The position numbers and the translations under genes were made by a program. A stretch of 64,000 nucleotides of DNA from Dehalococcoidia bacterium (GTDB lineage: Bacteria > Chloroflexota > Dehalococcoidia > Dehalococcoidales > UBA3254). The notes beneath the pieces were generated by a model. The model searched no databases, was not told where the DNA came from, and worked only from the letters and a program-made list of their open reading frames with translations. How positions within the stretch are numbered: position 1 is the first letter of the stretch; each line of letters opens with the position of its first letter. Where the stretch lies: positions 62,001 to 126,000 of the forward strand of contig JANYAV010000004.1 in NCBI GenBank assembly GCA_025361145.1. The letters run 5' to 3'. Positions 52,756 to 61,725 of the stretch are shown in pieces.

Positions 52756-54147
52756 ATGAGTTTCGAAATCTTTAATCTTAATCCAAAAGTCCTGTCTGGT
52801 GTACGGGCACAGGGTTATACTGAACCTACCCCAATACAGGCACAAGCTATACCCATCGTTATTCAGGGACGTGATCTGATCGGCCTGGCGCAAACTGGCA
52901 CCGGGAAGACCGCAGCCTTTGTGTTGCCTATGCTGCATCGTTTAATGGAGTTCCCTAAAGGCAGAGTTACTGCTTTGATCGTGTCTCCTACCCGTGAACT
53001 GGCGGAACAAACCTGTGAGAATATTAATGTTCTGGGTAAATATACCGGCTTGCGCGCCATCTCAATTTACGGTGGTGTAGGGGCTGACGCTCAATTACGC
53101 GGCATTCGCAGAGGCGTGGAGATCATCGTCGCCTGTCCCGGTCGTTTATTAGATCATGTCCTGAAGGGTAATCTTGATTTATCTCATGTGGAAGTCTTGA
53201 TTATTGATGAGGCTGACCGCATGTTTGATATGGGCTTCTTGCCCGATATTCGCACCATTGTAAAATGCCTGACCAAACCGCGTCAAACCTTGCTGTTTTC
53301 AGCCACTATGCCTCCTGATATACGCAAGCTGGTCCAGGAAGTTCTGCACAACCCGGCGGAAGTCAAAATCGGAATCTCGGCGCCCGCAGAGAGTGTATCG
53401 CATGTCCTGTATCCGGTGAAACCGCATTTGAAGACTCCATTGTTAAAGGAGCTTTTACGCACTTCGGATACTGATTCGGTACTTGTTTTTGCCCGGACCA
53501 AACATCGCGTGGAAAAACTAGCTCAGCAATTACAGAGGTCTGGTTACAAGGTTGCTGCCCTTCAGGGCGATATGTCTCAGTGGCAGCGCCAGGAAGCCAT
53601 GGAAGGTTTTCGCGATGGTTCGCTGAAAATTCTGGTGGCAACCGATATCGCAGCGCGTGGTTTGGACGTCCTGAGTATTACGCATGTAATCAATTATGAT
53701 ATGCCGGATACCACGGACGCGTATACACACAGAATCGGTCGCACCGGTCGTGTCAAAAACACTGGTGAAGCGTATACACTGGTAACCAATGATGACAAGG
53801 AAATGATCAGGGCCCTGGAGCGTATCTTCAAGAAGCCGCTTGAGACCCGCCAACTGGAGGGTTTTGATTATACCGCCGAGGCTGCCATTCCCGCGGATGC
53901 TATGCCCGCCAGAATGCAATACGGTCGTCCCAAACCTGAGGTACGTAACGATCGCCGTCCTGTTCAAAACAGCCGACCGCGTTTCCGCAGTCAGGAACCC
54001 AAACCGTCTATCGGTGATAAACAACCGGAACGTGGAAGACTGGTATCCAGCCGGACATCTACTGGTGAAAACCGCCCGGCCGAGCGTAGTGCTCGCCCGG
54101 CCACACGTCAGCAGCCTATTCGCCGTGAAACTTCAACCACTCGCTAA
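52756..54147 (+). CDS. DEAD-box RNA helicase
   Basis: A 463-residue RhlE-like helicase. In order: Q motif (PTPIQAQAIP), LAQTGTGKTAAF, PTRELAEQ, DEADRMFDMGF, FSATMP, ARTKHRVEKLAQQL, ATDIAARGLDV and HRIGRTGR. A basic, disordered tail rich in Arg, Pro and Gln follows from residue 385, typical of RNA-contacting extensions. AAGGAG precedes ATG 52756. It unwinds RNA in ribosome assembly or cold adaptation; the paired zinc-ribbon gene upstream fits that. Confidence 0.95.
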   Translation: MSFEIFNLNPKVLSGVRAQGYTEPTPIQAQAIPIVIQGRDLIGLAQTGTGKTAAFVLPMLHRLMEFPKGRVTALIVSPTRELAEQTCENINVLGKYTGLRAISIYGGVGADAQLRGIRRGVEIIVACPGRLLDHVLKGNLDLSHVEVLIIDEADRMFDMGFLPDIRTIVKCLTKPRQTLLFSATMPPDIRKLVQEVLHNPAEVKIGISAPAESVSHVLYPVKPHLKTPLLKELLRTSDTDSVLVFARTKHRVEKLAQQLQRSGYKVAALQGDMSQWQRQEAMEGFRDGSLKILVATDIAARGLDVLSITHVINYDMPDTTDAYTHRIGRTGRVKNTGEAYTLVTNDDKEMIRALERIFKKPLETRQLEGFDYTAEAAIPADAMPARMQYGRPKPEVRNDRRPVQNSRPRFRSQEPKPSIGDKQPERGRLVSSRTSTGENRPAERSARPATRQQPIRRETSTTR

Positions 54148-54167
54148 AGCTTCGAGTAATAAAATTT

Positions 54168-54199
54168 ACCGGTATTCTCATTGAGAATACCGGTTTTTA
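54168..54199 (+). terminator. Terminator of the DEAD-box gene
   Basis: ACCGGTATTCTCA with the facing TGAGAATACCGGT, almost no loop, then TTTTT. The palindrome also could act for the opposite strand. Confidence 0.78.
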
Positions 54200-54308
54200 T
54201 TTACCTGGCAAAATGGATTAATTGAACACAAATTTGTTGTTCGTCTATATAATTACTTTAAAAATCGAAGACAACTTGAAAAGAAAAAGATTTTAACTCA
54301 GAACCCAA

Positions 54309-55982
54309 CTAGTTGAGGTTGTAAGCTTTGTTATCGAAGAGTTTGACGCAGGCGTCAACTACCATTGGGTCATAAAGCGTGCCGCGATTAAGGTTTATTT
54401 CCTCAAGTGCTTTCTCAATCCCCAGTGCGGGACGGTAAGGCCTGTGGGAGGACATTGCTTCTACAACATCGGCAACAGCCAGAATGCGGGCTTCTATAAT
54501 GATCTGGTTGCCGTTTAATCCTGAAGGGTAGCCCGAGCCGTTCATTCTTTCATGGTGCTGGAGTACGATTTTGGCGATAGGCCAGGGGAACTCTATGGTT
54601 TTTAAAATTTCATAGCCGATACGAGTATGATCCTTGAGCATATCAAATTCAGGCTTGGTTAATTTCCCGGGTTTGCTCAGGATATCGGATGGGACTAATA
54701 TTTTGCCGATATCATGGACGAAGGCTGCCATAGTCAAACCCTCGTATTGTTCGTCTGAGAGTCCCATAGACCTGGCGATATCGAAACTAAGTTGTGCCAC
54801 ACGGCGCTGATGTCCGGCGGTGTAGGGATCGCGGACTTCGCCGATATAGGCCATGGCCTCGATGATTTCTCTGATGGTCTTTTGTAGTTGCTGCAGGCTT
54901 TGCTGCACTTGCGTTTGTGCCTGTTTGCGTTCGGTAATATCCTCCAGAATGCCGTCGAAATATTGAATCAAGCCGGAATCGAAACGGATGGCCACCACAG
55001 TGTTAGATACAAGGATTTGACGCCTGTCTTTGCGGGTCAATTGAAGTTCACGGGTGACTTTCCAATCAGTTATGCTGACTTCATTGGTGTAAGGAGTGCC
55101 TTCTGCGGTGTTGGTCCAGATTTTACAGACATCAATCATTAGCAGTTCTTCGCGGGAGTAGCCAGTGATTTCTTCCATGGCCTTGTTGACTTCCAGAAAC
55201 TTGCCTCCTGGGCCGGGGGTGCAGCGGAAAATACCGAGCTTGATGTTATCCACCAGATCGCGATTTTTCCCCTCCGACTCACGGGCCAGTAATGCCGCTT
55301 GCTTATGTATTGTCAATTCTTGCTGTAAGAGGCGGTTGGCTTTTTCTAATTCCTCAGTGCGTTGTTTTACCCTTTTTTCTAGTTCGCTATCAACTGTAAC
55401 AGGGGCATCAGATATCTCGGGTTTTTGGTAGATGGCCACCAAACCATTAAAAGCACCAGCCTGGTCCCAGAGGACACCGACCGAGACCTGGAGGGATATG
55501 TCCTGGCCGTCACATTTGGACGTCGTCAGGCTGCCGATCCAATAACCCCGCGCAGCCAGACCGTTAAAGACTTCCTCTTTTTTGAGGGCAGACATAATAT
55601 TGGAGCGGATCTCCTGAGAAGCATTCTGTCCCATTACTTCAGCGGTTTTCCAACCAAATAGCCGCTCGGCTGCTGAATTCCACCGGGTTATATTTAGATT
55701 TTTATCCGCGGCAATAATAGCGTCCGGTGATACTCCGGTTAATACATTGTGAAAATGGTGCAGTTCTTTATTGGAAGATCTGAGATTTTGTAGTTCTTGT
55801 CGAGCCTCAGCCAGTTCGATCTTCTGTTTTTCGAGCAGCACCTGGTGCAAGCGAAGTTCGCGTAAAATCTGCTGGTTGGAGTCGGTTTCCGATATATTCG
55901 AAGATGCCAAATTTGGGGAAAATTTCCACGGATGCTCTTCAGTAATTTCGTCTTGGTTAACGTTTTCATCTCGAATAATCAA
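54309..55982 (-). CDS. PAS-PAS-HD-GYP cyclic-di-GMP phosphodiesterase sensor
   Basis: A 557-residue regulator. A coiled segment (40-75) precedes a PAS domain (about 80-195, ITRWNSAAERLFG), a coiled linker (208-240), a second PAS/PAC (about 245-355, FLEVNKAMEEITGYS) and an HD-GYP domain from about 370 (AGHQRRVA, FVHDIGKILVP, HHERMNGSGYP). HD-GYP domains hydrolyse cyclic di-GMP. There is no receiver or membrane segment, so it is cytoplasmic. The start is TTG 55982 with AAGGT about seven bases upstream. The PAS signal is unknown. Confidence 0.9.
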   Translation of the reverse strand: MIIRDENVNQDEITEEHPWKFSPNLASSNISETDSNQQILRELRLHQVLLEKQKIELAEARQELQNLRSSNKELHHFHNVLTGVSPDAIIAADKNLNITRWNSAAERLFGWKTAEVMGQNASQEIRSNIMSALKKEEVFNGLAARGYWIGSLTTSKCDGQDISLQVSVGVLWDQAGAFNGLVAIYQKPEISDAPVTVDSELEKRVKQRTEELEKANRLLQQELTIHKQAALLARESEGKNRDLVDNIKLGIFRCTPGPGGKFLEVNKAMEEITGYSREELLMIDVCKIWTNTAEGTPYTNEVSITDWKVTRELQLTRKDRRQILVSNTVVAIRFDSGLIQYFDGILEDITERKQAQTQVQQSLQQLQKTIREIIEAMAYIGEVRDPYTAGHQRRVAQLSFDIARSMGLSDEQYEGLTMAAFVHDIGKILVPSDILSKPGKLTKPEFDMLKDHTRIGYEILKTIEFPWPIAKIVLQHHERMNGSGYPSGLNGNQIIIEARILAVADVVEAMSSHRPYRPALGIEKALEEINLNRGTLYDPMVVDACVKLFDNKAYNLN

Positions 55983-56318
55983 ATTAAGTTACCTTGCCGT
56001 TACATTTGCTAGAATTGACTGCATTATAGCTGATCTTAATTTATAAGTAAATATAAAATAATGGTGTCAACGCAGCGAATTTAGTATAAGAACGGAAGAC
56101 GAGTTTTTACAGGGATATTTAAACGCAATTCAGGCATGTGTATTTAGGCGAAATCGAGTATAATATAAAATGGAATTTGATTGATTTCAAGATTGGAGAA
56201 TTAATCCGGCGACCAGTGAGGCGAGCCTTTGCAGTTTGTTTACGAAGGTATACCAAATGGCAGCAGCTCTATGCGTAGCTATAAAATAGGTTGATCAACT
56301 AGTAGAGGGGAGATTCTT
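55983..56318. other. Intergenic region with divergent promoters
   Basis: No gene seen. It separates the minus-strand HD-GYP gene from the plus-strand flavin reductase. A TATAAT at 56159-56164 with a poor -35 could serve the flavin reductase, giving a leader of about 150 bases. Confidence 0.4.
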
Positions 56319-56897
56319 ATGGAAAAGATTAAATTAGGCACACATCCTGTTTTATATCCTATGCCGACTTTTTTAGTAGGATCGAATGTAAATCAGAAAC
56401 CCAATTTTATGACTGTAGCCTGGGCTGGCGTAGCCTGTAATGAGCCGCCTATGGTTTCCGTGGCTATACGTTCAGTGCGCTATACCTTGAAGGGTATTCG
56501 GGAAACTGGCGTTTTTTCGATCAACATTCCTTCCGTAACAATGGTAAAGGAAGCCGATTATTGCGGCATAGTTTCAGGTGCTGTCACTGATAAGGTTAAA
56601 GATTGTGGTTTTAAAATCTTTTATGGTGTCCTGCAGACAGCTCCAATGATTGAGCAGTGTCCCGTTAACCTTGAATGCAGGGTTGAACACCAGTTGGAGT
56701 TGGGTTCGCATATTCTGGTGATTGGGCGCATCATAGAAACTTATATCAGTCCGGAATGCCTGACGGACGGCAAGCCGGATGTAAAAAAAATAAAACCACT
56801 TATCTACACATCAGGGTCAGGCTCTCAATACCACGGGTTTGGAGAAATGGTTGGTGCTGCTTTTTCAGCGGGAAAAGCTTTGATAAAGAAAGAATAA
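56319..56897 (+). CDS. Flavin reductase-like FMN-binding protein
   Basis: A 192-residue split-barrel protein (Flavin_Reduct). PTFLVGSNVNQKPNFMTVAW and GVFSINIPS are the FMN-contacting strands typical of the flavoredoxin branch. AGAGGGGAGA precedes ATG 56319. It may carry electrons as flavoredoxin or reduce free flavin. It is followed after 17 bases by the PurO-like gene and then two desulforedoxin-like genes, suggesting a redox-linked cluster. Confidence 0.88.
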   Translation: MEKIKLGTHPVLYPMPTFLVGSNVNQKPNFMTVAWAGVACNEPPMVSVAIRSVRYTLKGIRETGVFSINIPSVTMVKEADYCGIVSGAVTDKVKDCGFKIFYGVLQTAPMIEQCPVNLECRVEHQLELGSHILVIGRIIETYISPECLTDGKPDVKKIKPLIYTSGSGSQYHGFGEMVGAAFSAGKALIKKE

Positions 56898-56914
56898 TTT
56901 CAAAAGGGGGAATC

Positions 56915-57628
56915 ATGAATAATCCGATTGGGCCGTATCCTGGCAGACAAATATTTTTAGGTAAAACAATCAAAGGTGATCCCTGTTTCGCTTATTTGAT
57001 TACGGGGCGTTCACCCGAGAGCCGGCAGCGCAAGGCTGTGCGGGTGGAGGACGTAATCAGGATTGGTCCGCTGGGTGACCAGGCCTACGATCCGCTGCGA
57101 CACTATAATGGAGTTAAGTTGGATAGCGGATCAGGAATCTTAAGCGTCAGCAATGGTATTCAGACGGATGCCATTTATGAGTTCTACAAACTGCTGTTGA
57201 ACACTGACTCCAATCCTGGCAAAGAATATTTGGCAATGACCCTGGAAGGTGCGGGAGCGGAACCTGATAGCTATTCTACCCCCCGGATCGCTGGTGTGAT
57301 CACCTTTAAGGATCAACAGCCACTTTGGGTGATCGGGATCAAGGCCCAGTTTGCCCACGCTAAAAGCTGGCAAATCGAGCCGGAAGCTGGTACGTTGACT
57401 ACGGTATCAACTTATCAAGGCTCGCTAGAAAGCCCCGCGGCCACCAATCCTGATTTCGCCTTACCAGTGCTGGAATTTAAGGCTAAGACGGCTGTCGAAC
57501 TGGCCAAGTTTATCTTCGATATTTCGGCGGCTAATTATAAAGACAACGATATTCGTGTCTGTGCAGTGGCCGGAATATATGGTGGAAAGGGCCTCTGGAC
57601 TTTGCAGATCAAGAACGCTCAGGCTTAA
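56915..57628 (+). CDS. purO: PurO-type IMP cyclohydrolase
   Basis: A 237-residue protein of the IMP_cyclohyd family (PF07826). YPGRQIFLGKTIKG and the RSPESRQRKA segment are characteristic, and HYNGVKLDSGSGILSVSNG carries the central block. ATG 56915 has AAGGGGGAA at good distance; the longer frame overlaps the upstream gene. The enzyme closes FAICAR to IMP in the last purine step. It is the archaeal-type enzyme, less common in bacteria than PurH. Confidence 0.85.
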   Translation: MNNPIGPYPGRQIFLGKTIKGDPCFAYLITGRSPESRQRKAVRVEDVIRIGPLGDQAYDPLRHYNGVKLDSGSGILSVSNGIQTDAIYEFYKLLLNTDSNPGKEYLAMTLEGAGAEPDSYSTPRIAGVITFKDQQPLWVIGIKAQFAHAKSWQIEPEAGTLTTVSTYQGSLESPAATNPDFALPVLEFKAKTAVELAKFIFDISAANYKDNDIRVCAVAGIYGGKGLWTLQIKNAQA

Positions 57629-57741
57629 ATAACGCGTTTTATGATCGTATAGTGCTTTGACAGGCTAAATAATTGCTTTTATAATTGGGGTAACGTTGAA
57701 AACGATGAAACGTTTTAACTTAAAGAGGGAGGTTTTGGACA

Positions 57742-57861
57742 ATGGCAAATGTTGCTGGTAAAAGATATCGTTGTGCCAAATGCGGCTCAGAGTTCATCGT
57801 GACCAAGGGCGGTACCGGTGCTCTGGTATGCTGCGCTCAGCCCATGGAATTAAAAAAGTAG
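57742..57861 (+). CDS. Desulforedoxin-like mini-protein 1
   Basis: A 39-residue protein starting at ATG 57742 after GAGGGAGG. Cysteines are at 11, 14, 30 and 31 (RCAKCGSE and VCCAQPM), the C-x2-C-x15-C-C spacing of desulforedoxin and of the desulfoferrodoxin N-terminal domain, which binds one Fe per monomer and dimerises. It is adjacent to a paralogue 33 bases downstream. A small redox role is inferred. Confidence 0.83.
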   Translation: MANVAGKRYRCAKCGSEFIVTKGGTGALVCCAQPMELKK

Positions 57862-57894
57862 CAATCCGGTGACTGAATTAGGAGGCAAGTTAAC

Positions 57895-58038
57895 ATGGCT
57901 AATATGTTAGGAAAAAGATATCGCTGTGCCAAATGCGGCACAGAAGTTTTATGCACTAAAGCCGGCGCCGGTGAGGCTGTCTGTTGCGGCGAACCTATGA
58001 AGACCCAGGAAGCAAAGGCTATTCCTTCTTCCGACTAG
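57895..58038 (+). CDS. Desulforedoxin-like mini-protein 2
   Basis: A 47-residue paralogue of the preceding gene, starting at ATG 57895 after AGGAGG. It keeps MANxxGKRYRCAKCGxE and VCCGEPM with the same C-x2-C-x15-CC spacing (11, 14, 30, 31), adds C20, and ends in an extra eight-residue tail. The pair is a tandem duplication. Heterodimers are possible. Confidence 0.83.
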   Translation: MANMLGKRYRCAKCGTEVLCTKAGAGEAVCCGEPMKTQEAKAIPSSD

Positions 58039-58100
58039 ATAAATATAAGTCCCGAAAACCAAATAGGTAAACTGACCCGGAAGCGCATCTCCTTAAGAGA

Positions 58101-58667
58101 TTACTTACCCTGTAGAAGACTGAAGAATTCATTGCGGGTTTCCGATTTGTTGCGGAAGGTGCCTCGCAAAGCAGAGGTAACGATAGCGCTGCCGGGTTTC
58201 TTTATGCCTCGCATGATCATGCAAAGGTGTTCCGCCTGGACCACTACCCCTACACCCATTGGGCTTAAAGCCTCTACAATAGAATCGGCGATAACCGAGG
58301 TCATGCGTTCCTGAATCTGAGGCCGCTTGGCGACAATTTCCACTACCCTGGCCAGTTTACTGGCCCCCACCACGCGCCCGTTTTTGTTGGGGATATAACC
58401 CACGTGAGCTGTGCCGTAAAAAGGCAGCAAATGGTGTTCGCACATCGAATAGAAGGGGATGTCCCGCACAATCACCATCTCGTTGTAGCCTTCTTCAAAG
58501 CCTACGCTGAGCTCATCACGGGGGTCCTGCCCGATCCCTGAATATAGTTCAGAGAACATTTCAGCGACGCGGCGCGGCGTATCTTTCAAGCCCTCTCGAT
58601 TGGGATCTTCCCCTATAGCCTGGATAAGCAGTTTGATGGCCTGTTTGACCTTTTCCTCGTTTATCAT
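58101..58667 (-). CDS. folE: GTP cyclohydrolase I
   Basis: A 188-residue FolE, typical length. The zinc and catalytic residues are in SMCEHHLLPF (Cys, His) and AEHLCMIMRG (second Cys); RVAEMFSELYSG and RPQIQERMT are also conserved. It makes dihydroneopterin triphosphate for folate or other pterins. It is read toward the mini-desulforedoxin genes, convergently. Confidence 0.96.
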   Translation of the reverse strand: MINEEKVKQAIKLLIQAIGEDPNREGLKDTPRRVAEMFSELYSGIGQDPRDELSVGFEEGYNEMVIVRDIPFYSMCEHHLLPFYGTAHVGYIPNKNGRVVGASKLARVVEIVAKRPQIQERMTSVIADSIVEALSPMGVGVVVQAEHLCMIMRGIKKPGSAIVTSALRGTFRNKSETRNEFFSLLQGK

Positions 58668-58784
58668 CTTTCTCCTAGCGCCAACCCAGTGCTTTTTACA
58701 TGACTGCCAGATCAGCCGGCAATGCTAGTCCTAAAGGAGGGTTCTTGAGGATTATTTCAAAGGACCTCCCTATTTTACCAAAAC

Positions 58785-60089
58785 TTATAAATCCTCAACC
58801 CGGATAAAATTACTGATTTCTTTGACTACACTTAAAGTGGTCATTTCTTTTAAAGCCTTTTGCAGGGCAGCTTCGTTGGACGGGTGAGTCATAATTACAA
58901 TTTCGGCGGATTGGGTGGGCAGGTCGGTCTCTTTCTGGATGCAGGCTGAAATACTTATCTGATTATCACCCAGGACCCGGGTAATCTGGGTCAATACCCC
59001 AGCCTGATCAGCGACACTCATGCGGATATAATAGCGGGTAATGACTTCAGCCATAGGTTTAATGGTTTTTGGTTTGGGTTGCCATCTAACGCGAGGAGCA
59101 GAACAGAGCATAATATCCTGTGCAACCGAGACAATATCGGCTAGAACAGCGCTACTGGTGGGTTGAGGGCCAGCGCCCCGGCCGTAAAAAATGACATTAC
59201 CGACGAGATCACCTTCTACCAGTACGGCATTATACACACCGTCCACCTTGGCCAGCAGGGCATCTTCCGAGATAAGTACAGGATGAACACGTACTTCAAT
59301 CCATTTATCATCCTGTTTGGCGATAGCCAATAGTTTAATAGCAAAGCCTAACTCGCTGGCGTATTTAAAATCGCGGGAGCTTAAGCGGGAGATACCCTCA
59401 TGGTGGATATCAGAGGGAAGTACGCGGGCATGGAAGCCCAGCGAAGAAAGAATGGCCAGCTTGTAGGTAGAGTCAATGCCTTCAACGTCGTCGCGCGGAT
59501 TAGCTTCGGCATAACCCAGTTCCTGTGCGTTTTTTAACACCGCTGAAAAATCTGCGCCTTCTTTAGCCATGCGGGTCAGGATATAATTGGTAGTGCCGTT
59601 GATGATGGCATAAATGCCATTGATTTTATTAGCTACGAGATCGAATAAGAAGGGACTGATTAAGGGTATACCGCCGCCAACACTGGCTTCATAGCGCAGG
59701 CTGACATTATTCTTCTGGGCCAGGGCAAAAAGCTCAGCTCCGCGTTTAGCGATGACCTCTTTATTGGAAGTCACTACATGCTTACCGGCCATGAGTGCTT
59801 TCTGGTGATATTCAAAAGCCGGATGCTCTCCGCCGATGGCCTCTACGATAATGTCTATGCCGGGAGTGGCGAAGAACTCATCGTCACTTGTGGTAAAGAG
59901 GGATGGATCGAATTCCTTAGCTGCCGGACGTTTTAAGTCTTGCGGGAGGACCTTGATTCTTTTTATCTCCAGGGGGCAGCCGGCCTGCTCAGCCAGCACG
60001 GCTGCTTTTTCCTGAAGAACCTTAGCTACCTGACCGCTGATTACCCCTAAACCCATCAGGCCGATTCCGATGCTTTTTCTATCCTTCAT
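58785..60089 (-). CDS. hom: Homoserine dehydrogenase
   Basis: A 434-residue enzyme with three parts. The NAD(P) domain opens IGIGLMGLGVISGQV, the catalytic region holds GGGIPLISPF, NGTTNYILTRM and EANPRDDVEGIDSTYKL, and a C-terminal ACT domain starts near residue 350 (YYIRMSVADQAGVLTQI). It reduces aspartate semialdehyde to homoserine; the ACT domain allows threonine feedback. It lies 15 bases after the parvulin gene. Confidence 0.95.
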   Translation of the reverse strand: MKDRKSIGIGLMGLGVISGQVAKVLQEKAAVLAEQAGCPLEIKRIKVLPQDLKRPAAKEFDPSLFTTSDDEFFATPGIDIIVEAIGGEHPAFEYHQKALMAGKHVVTSNKEVIAKRGAELFALAQKNNVSLRYEASVGGGIPLISPFLFDLVANKINGIYAIINGTTNYILTRMAKEGADFSAVLKNAQELGYAEANPRDDVEGIDSTYKLAILSSLGFHARVLPSDIHHEGISRLSSRDFKYASELGFAIKLLAIAKQDDKWIEVRVHPVLISEDALLAKVDGVYNAVLVEGDLVGNVIFYGRGAGPQPTSSAVLADIVSVAQDIMLCSAPRVRWQPKPKTIKPMAEVITRYYIRMSVADQAGVLTQITRVLGDNQISISACIQKETDLPTQSAEIVIMTHPSNEAALQKALKEMTTLSVVKEISNFIRVEDL

Positions 60090-60104
60090 TGTGTTTTGTC
60101 CTTT

Positions 60105-61457
60105 TTAACGTTTGAGAGCCTCGTCGTAAGCAAATTGCTGCAAGTCGGAACTAAAATCATCAGTAAATCTACTGGTGTTATCCTTGGTGTATTGGTCCAT
60201 CCATGTGTTAAACAGGTTGCCAATAAGCGTGGAGCGGTTGGCATCACTGGTAGTTTGATCTTCAATGCCGTTGACCTGAATTAGCCAGACCGCCCCGGTA
60301 GTAGTCTGTTTGCTGTCAGCCAGAGGTCCGGTAACGGTATCTTTAGCTAAAATCACTTTACCACTTGCGTCGAAGATTTGCCCATCAACCACATCGCCCA
60401 GGGTTCCTTTGGCTATATTACCCAGATCGCCGCCGTCCGTGGCTGCGTTTTTATATTGGGAATTGGCTTTAGCCAGAGTAGCCCAGTCATTGCCGTCCCC
60501 ACCCGCAGCCAGTTTCGCCTTGATTTCTTCCGCCTGTTGCAAGCTGCCCAGCAGCATAGCATAAACATAGGCTTTGCTATCGGTATCAGCAGTCGCAGTT
60601 ACTTTAATCAACCAATAACCCGTATTTTTAGAAAGCGTTGGGTCATCCAGGGTTGTAAGTTCATTTTTTACGATTCCAGTGTCGAAGATTTTATTTTCCA
60701 ATAAAGCAACATTAGTGGGGTTAATGTCGCTTAAAGTTGAAGAAAGGATACCTTTCGGCAGCCAGCCCAAATCGCCTTTCTTATCTTTTGTGGTTTTATC
60801 CAGTGAAAGGGCTGCGGCGATATCGGGGAAGGTCTCTCCCGTATTAATTCCAGCTTTTACCTGGTCGGCTTGAGCCTGGCTTTCCAACAGCATCGCCCAG
60901 ACAGCCCTGTGTTCTGCCGTAGCGGCGACCTGCGCTGAGAAATAATCCGCTTTTATTTTATCGACTAATAATTGTCTGCGGACGGAGTCCTTAGTGAATT
61001 GCTTTCCGGTCAATTTATTGTCAGTGATATATTTCGCTACTTCATCATCGCTGACAGTAACCGGCTTTTCTAATTTAGCAGCAGCCTCTGCAATCAGGAA
61101 ATTACCTTCGGCGGATTGCACCGCGGCGTTCGCGTACATTGAAAGGTTCTGTACGTTGGGTTCGAGTCCGTAATTCTGGTAAATTTTAATAAAAAAGGAC
61201 ATCGCGTCGGTCAAATAGTCCAGATTATATCCGGTATTATCGATCTTTAAGACTACCTGGTCCAGCTTTTCAGCCAGATCTCTGGCAGGTTTAATTTTCG
61301 CAAAATAGAGGCCGGTGCCAATTACTGCGATAATGGCCGCGATCAAGACTATACCGGAAATTAAAACGATACGCTGTAACCGCTGTTGTTTCTGCCAGTG
61401 AGTGAGTTGGCGGTGAGTCATCTCATGTTGTGGTTTTTCGATTTTTTTCTTAGGCAA
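60105..61457 (-). CDS. Membrane-anchored double parvulin isomerase
   Basis: A 450-residue protein with a basic N-terminus, one membrane segment at 31-50 (LISGIVLIAAIIAVIGTGLY) and a large exported part. A SurA-like N-domain (about 60-180) is followed by two parvulin repeats, AMLLESQAQADQVKAG.. with KGDLGWLPKG and AMLLGSLQQAEEIKAK.. with GGDLGNIAKG. It is a peptidyl-prolyl isomerase/chaperone on the outer face of the membrane, similar to PrsA/PpiC. Confidence 0.88.
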   Translation of the reverse strand: MPKKKIEKPQHEMTHRQLTHWQKQQRLQRIVLISGIVLIAAIIAVIGTGLYFAKIKPARDLAEKLDQVVLKIDNTGYNLDYLTDAMSFFIKIYQNYGLEPNVQNLSMYANAAVQSAEGNFLIAEAAAKLEKPVTVSDDEVAKYITDNKLTGKQFTKDSVRRQLLVDKIKADYFSAQVAATAEHRAVWAMLLESQAQADQVKAGINTGETFPDIAAALSLDKTTKDKKGDLGWLPKGILSSTLSDINPTNVALLENKIFDTGIVKNELTTLDDPTLSKNTGYWLIKVTATADTDSKAYVYAMLLGSLQQAEEIKAKLAAGGDGNDWATLAKANSQYKNAATDGGDLGNIAKGTLGDVVDGQIFDASGKVILAKDTVTGPLADSKQTTTGAVWLIQVNGIEDQTTSDANRSTLIGNLFNTWMDQYTKDNTSRFTDDFSSDLQQFAYDEALKR

Positions 61458-61658
61458 ACGAAACCCCCCTTTTCTTGCCCAGTGGTTTTAGCTGCAAAGC
61501 CAGTCTATTACGGGCAATAATTCTTTTCTATTATAGCGAAATGGGCGGTGTTTTCAAATGTTCCAGTTAACTCTACCCAATGCGGCCGGATTCTGCTACT
61601 ATCAACCGGGTGTATTTTTCTGTTACTGAGGGAGGAGTCGGTTTGTTATGTATTCAGT

Positions 61659-61687
61659 TTGACGTTGTGTTAGAATGTTGGCACAAT
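61659..61687 (+). promoter_or_regulatory. Candidate promoter of nadE
   Basis: TTGACG at 61659-61664, 17 bases, CACAAT at 61682-61687. It lies about 40 bases before GTG 61726. Confidence 0.42.
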
Positions 61688-61725
61688 AGTAAAATGTTTT
61701 ACAGGTGTCCTCAAAGGGGGGCCAG

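Noticed and set aside
54168-54199. Possible operator palindrome near the DEAD-box gene end
   Set aside because: The T tract and position right after the stop codon fit a terminator better than a protein-binding site.
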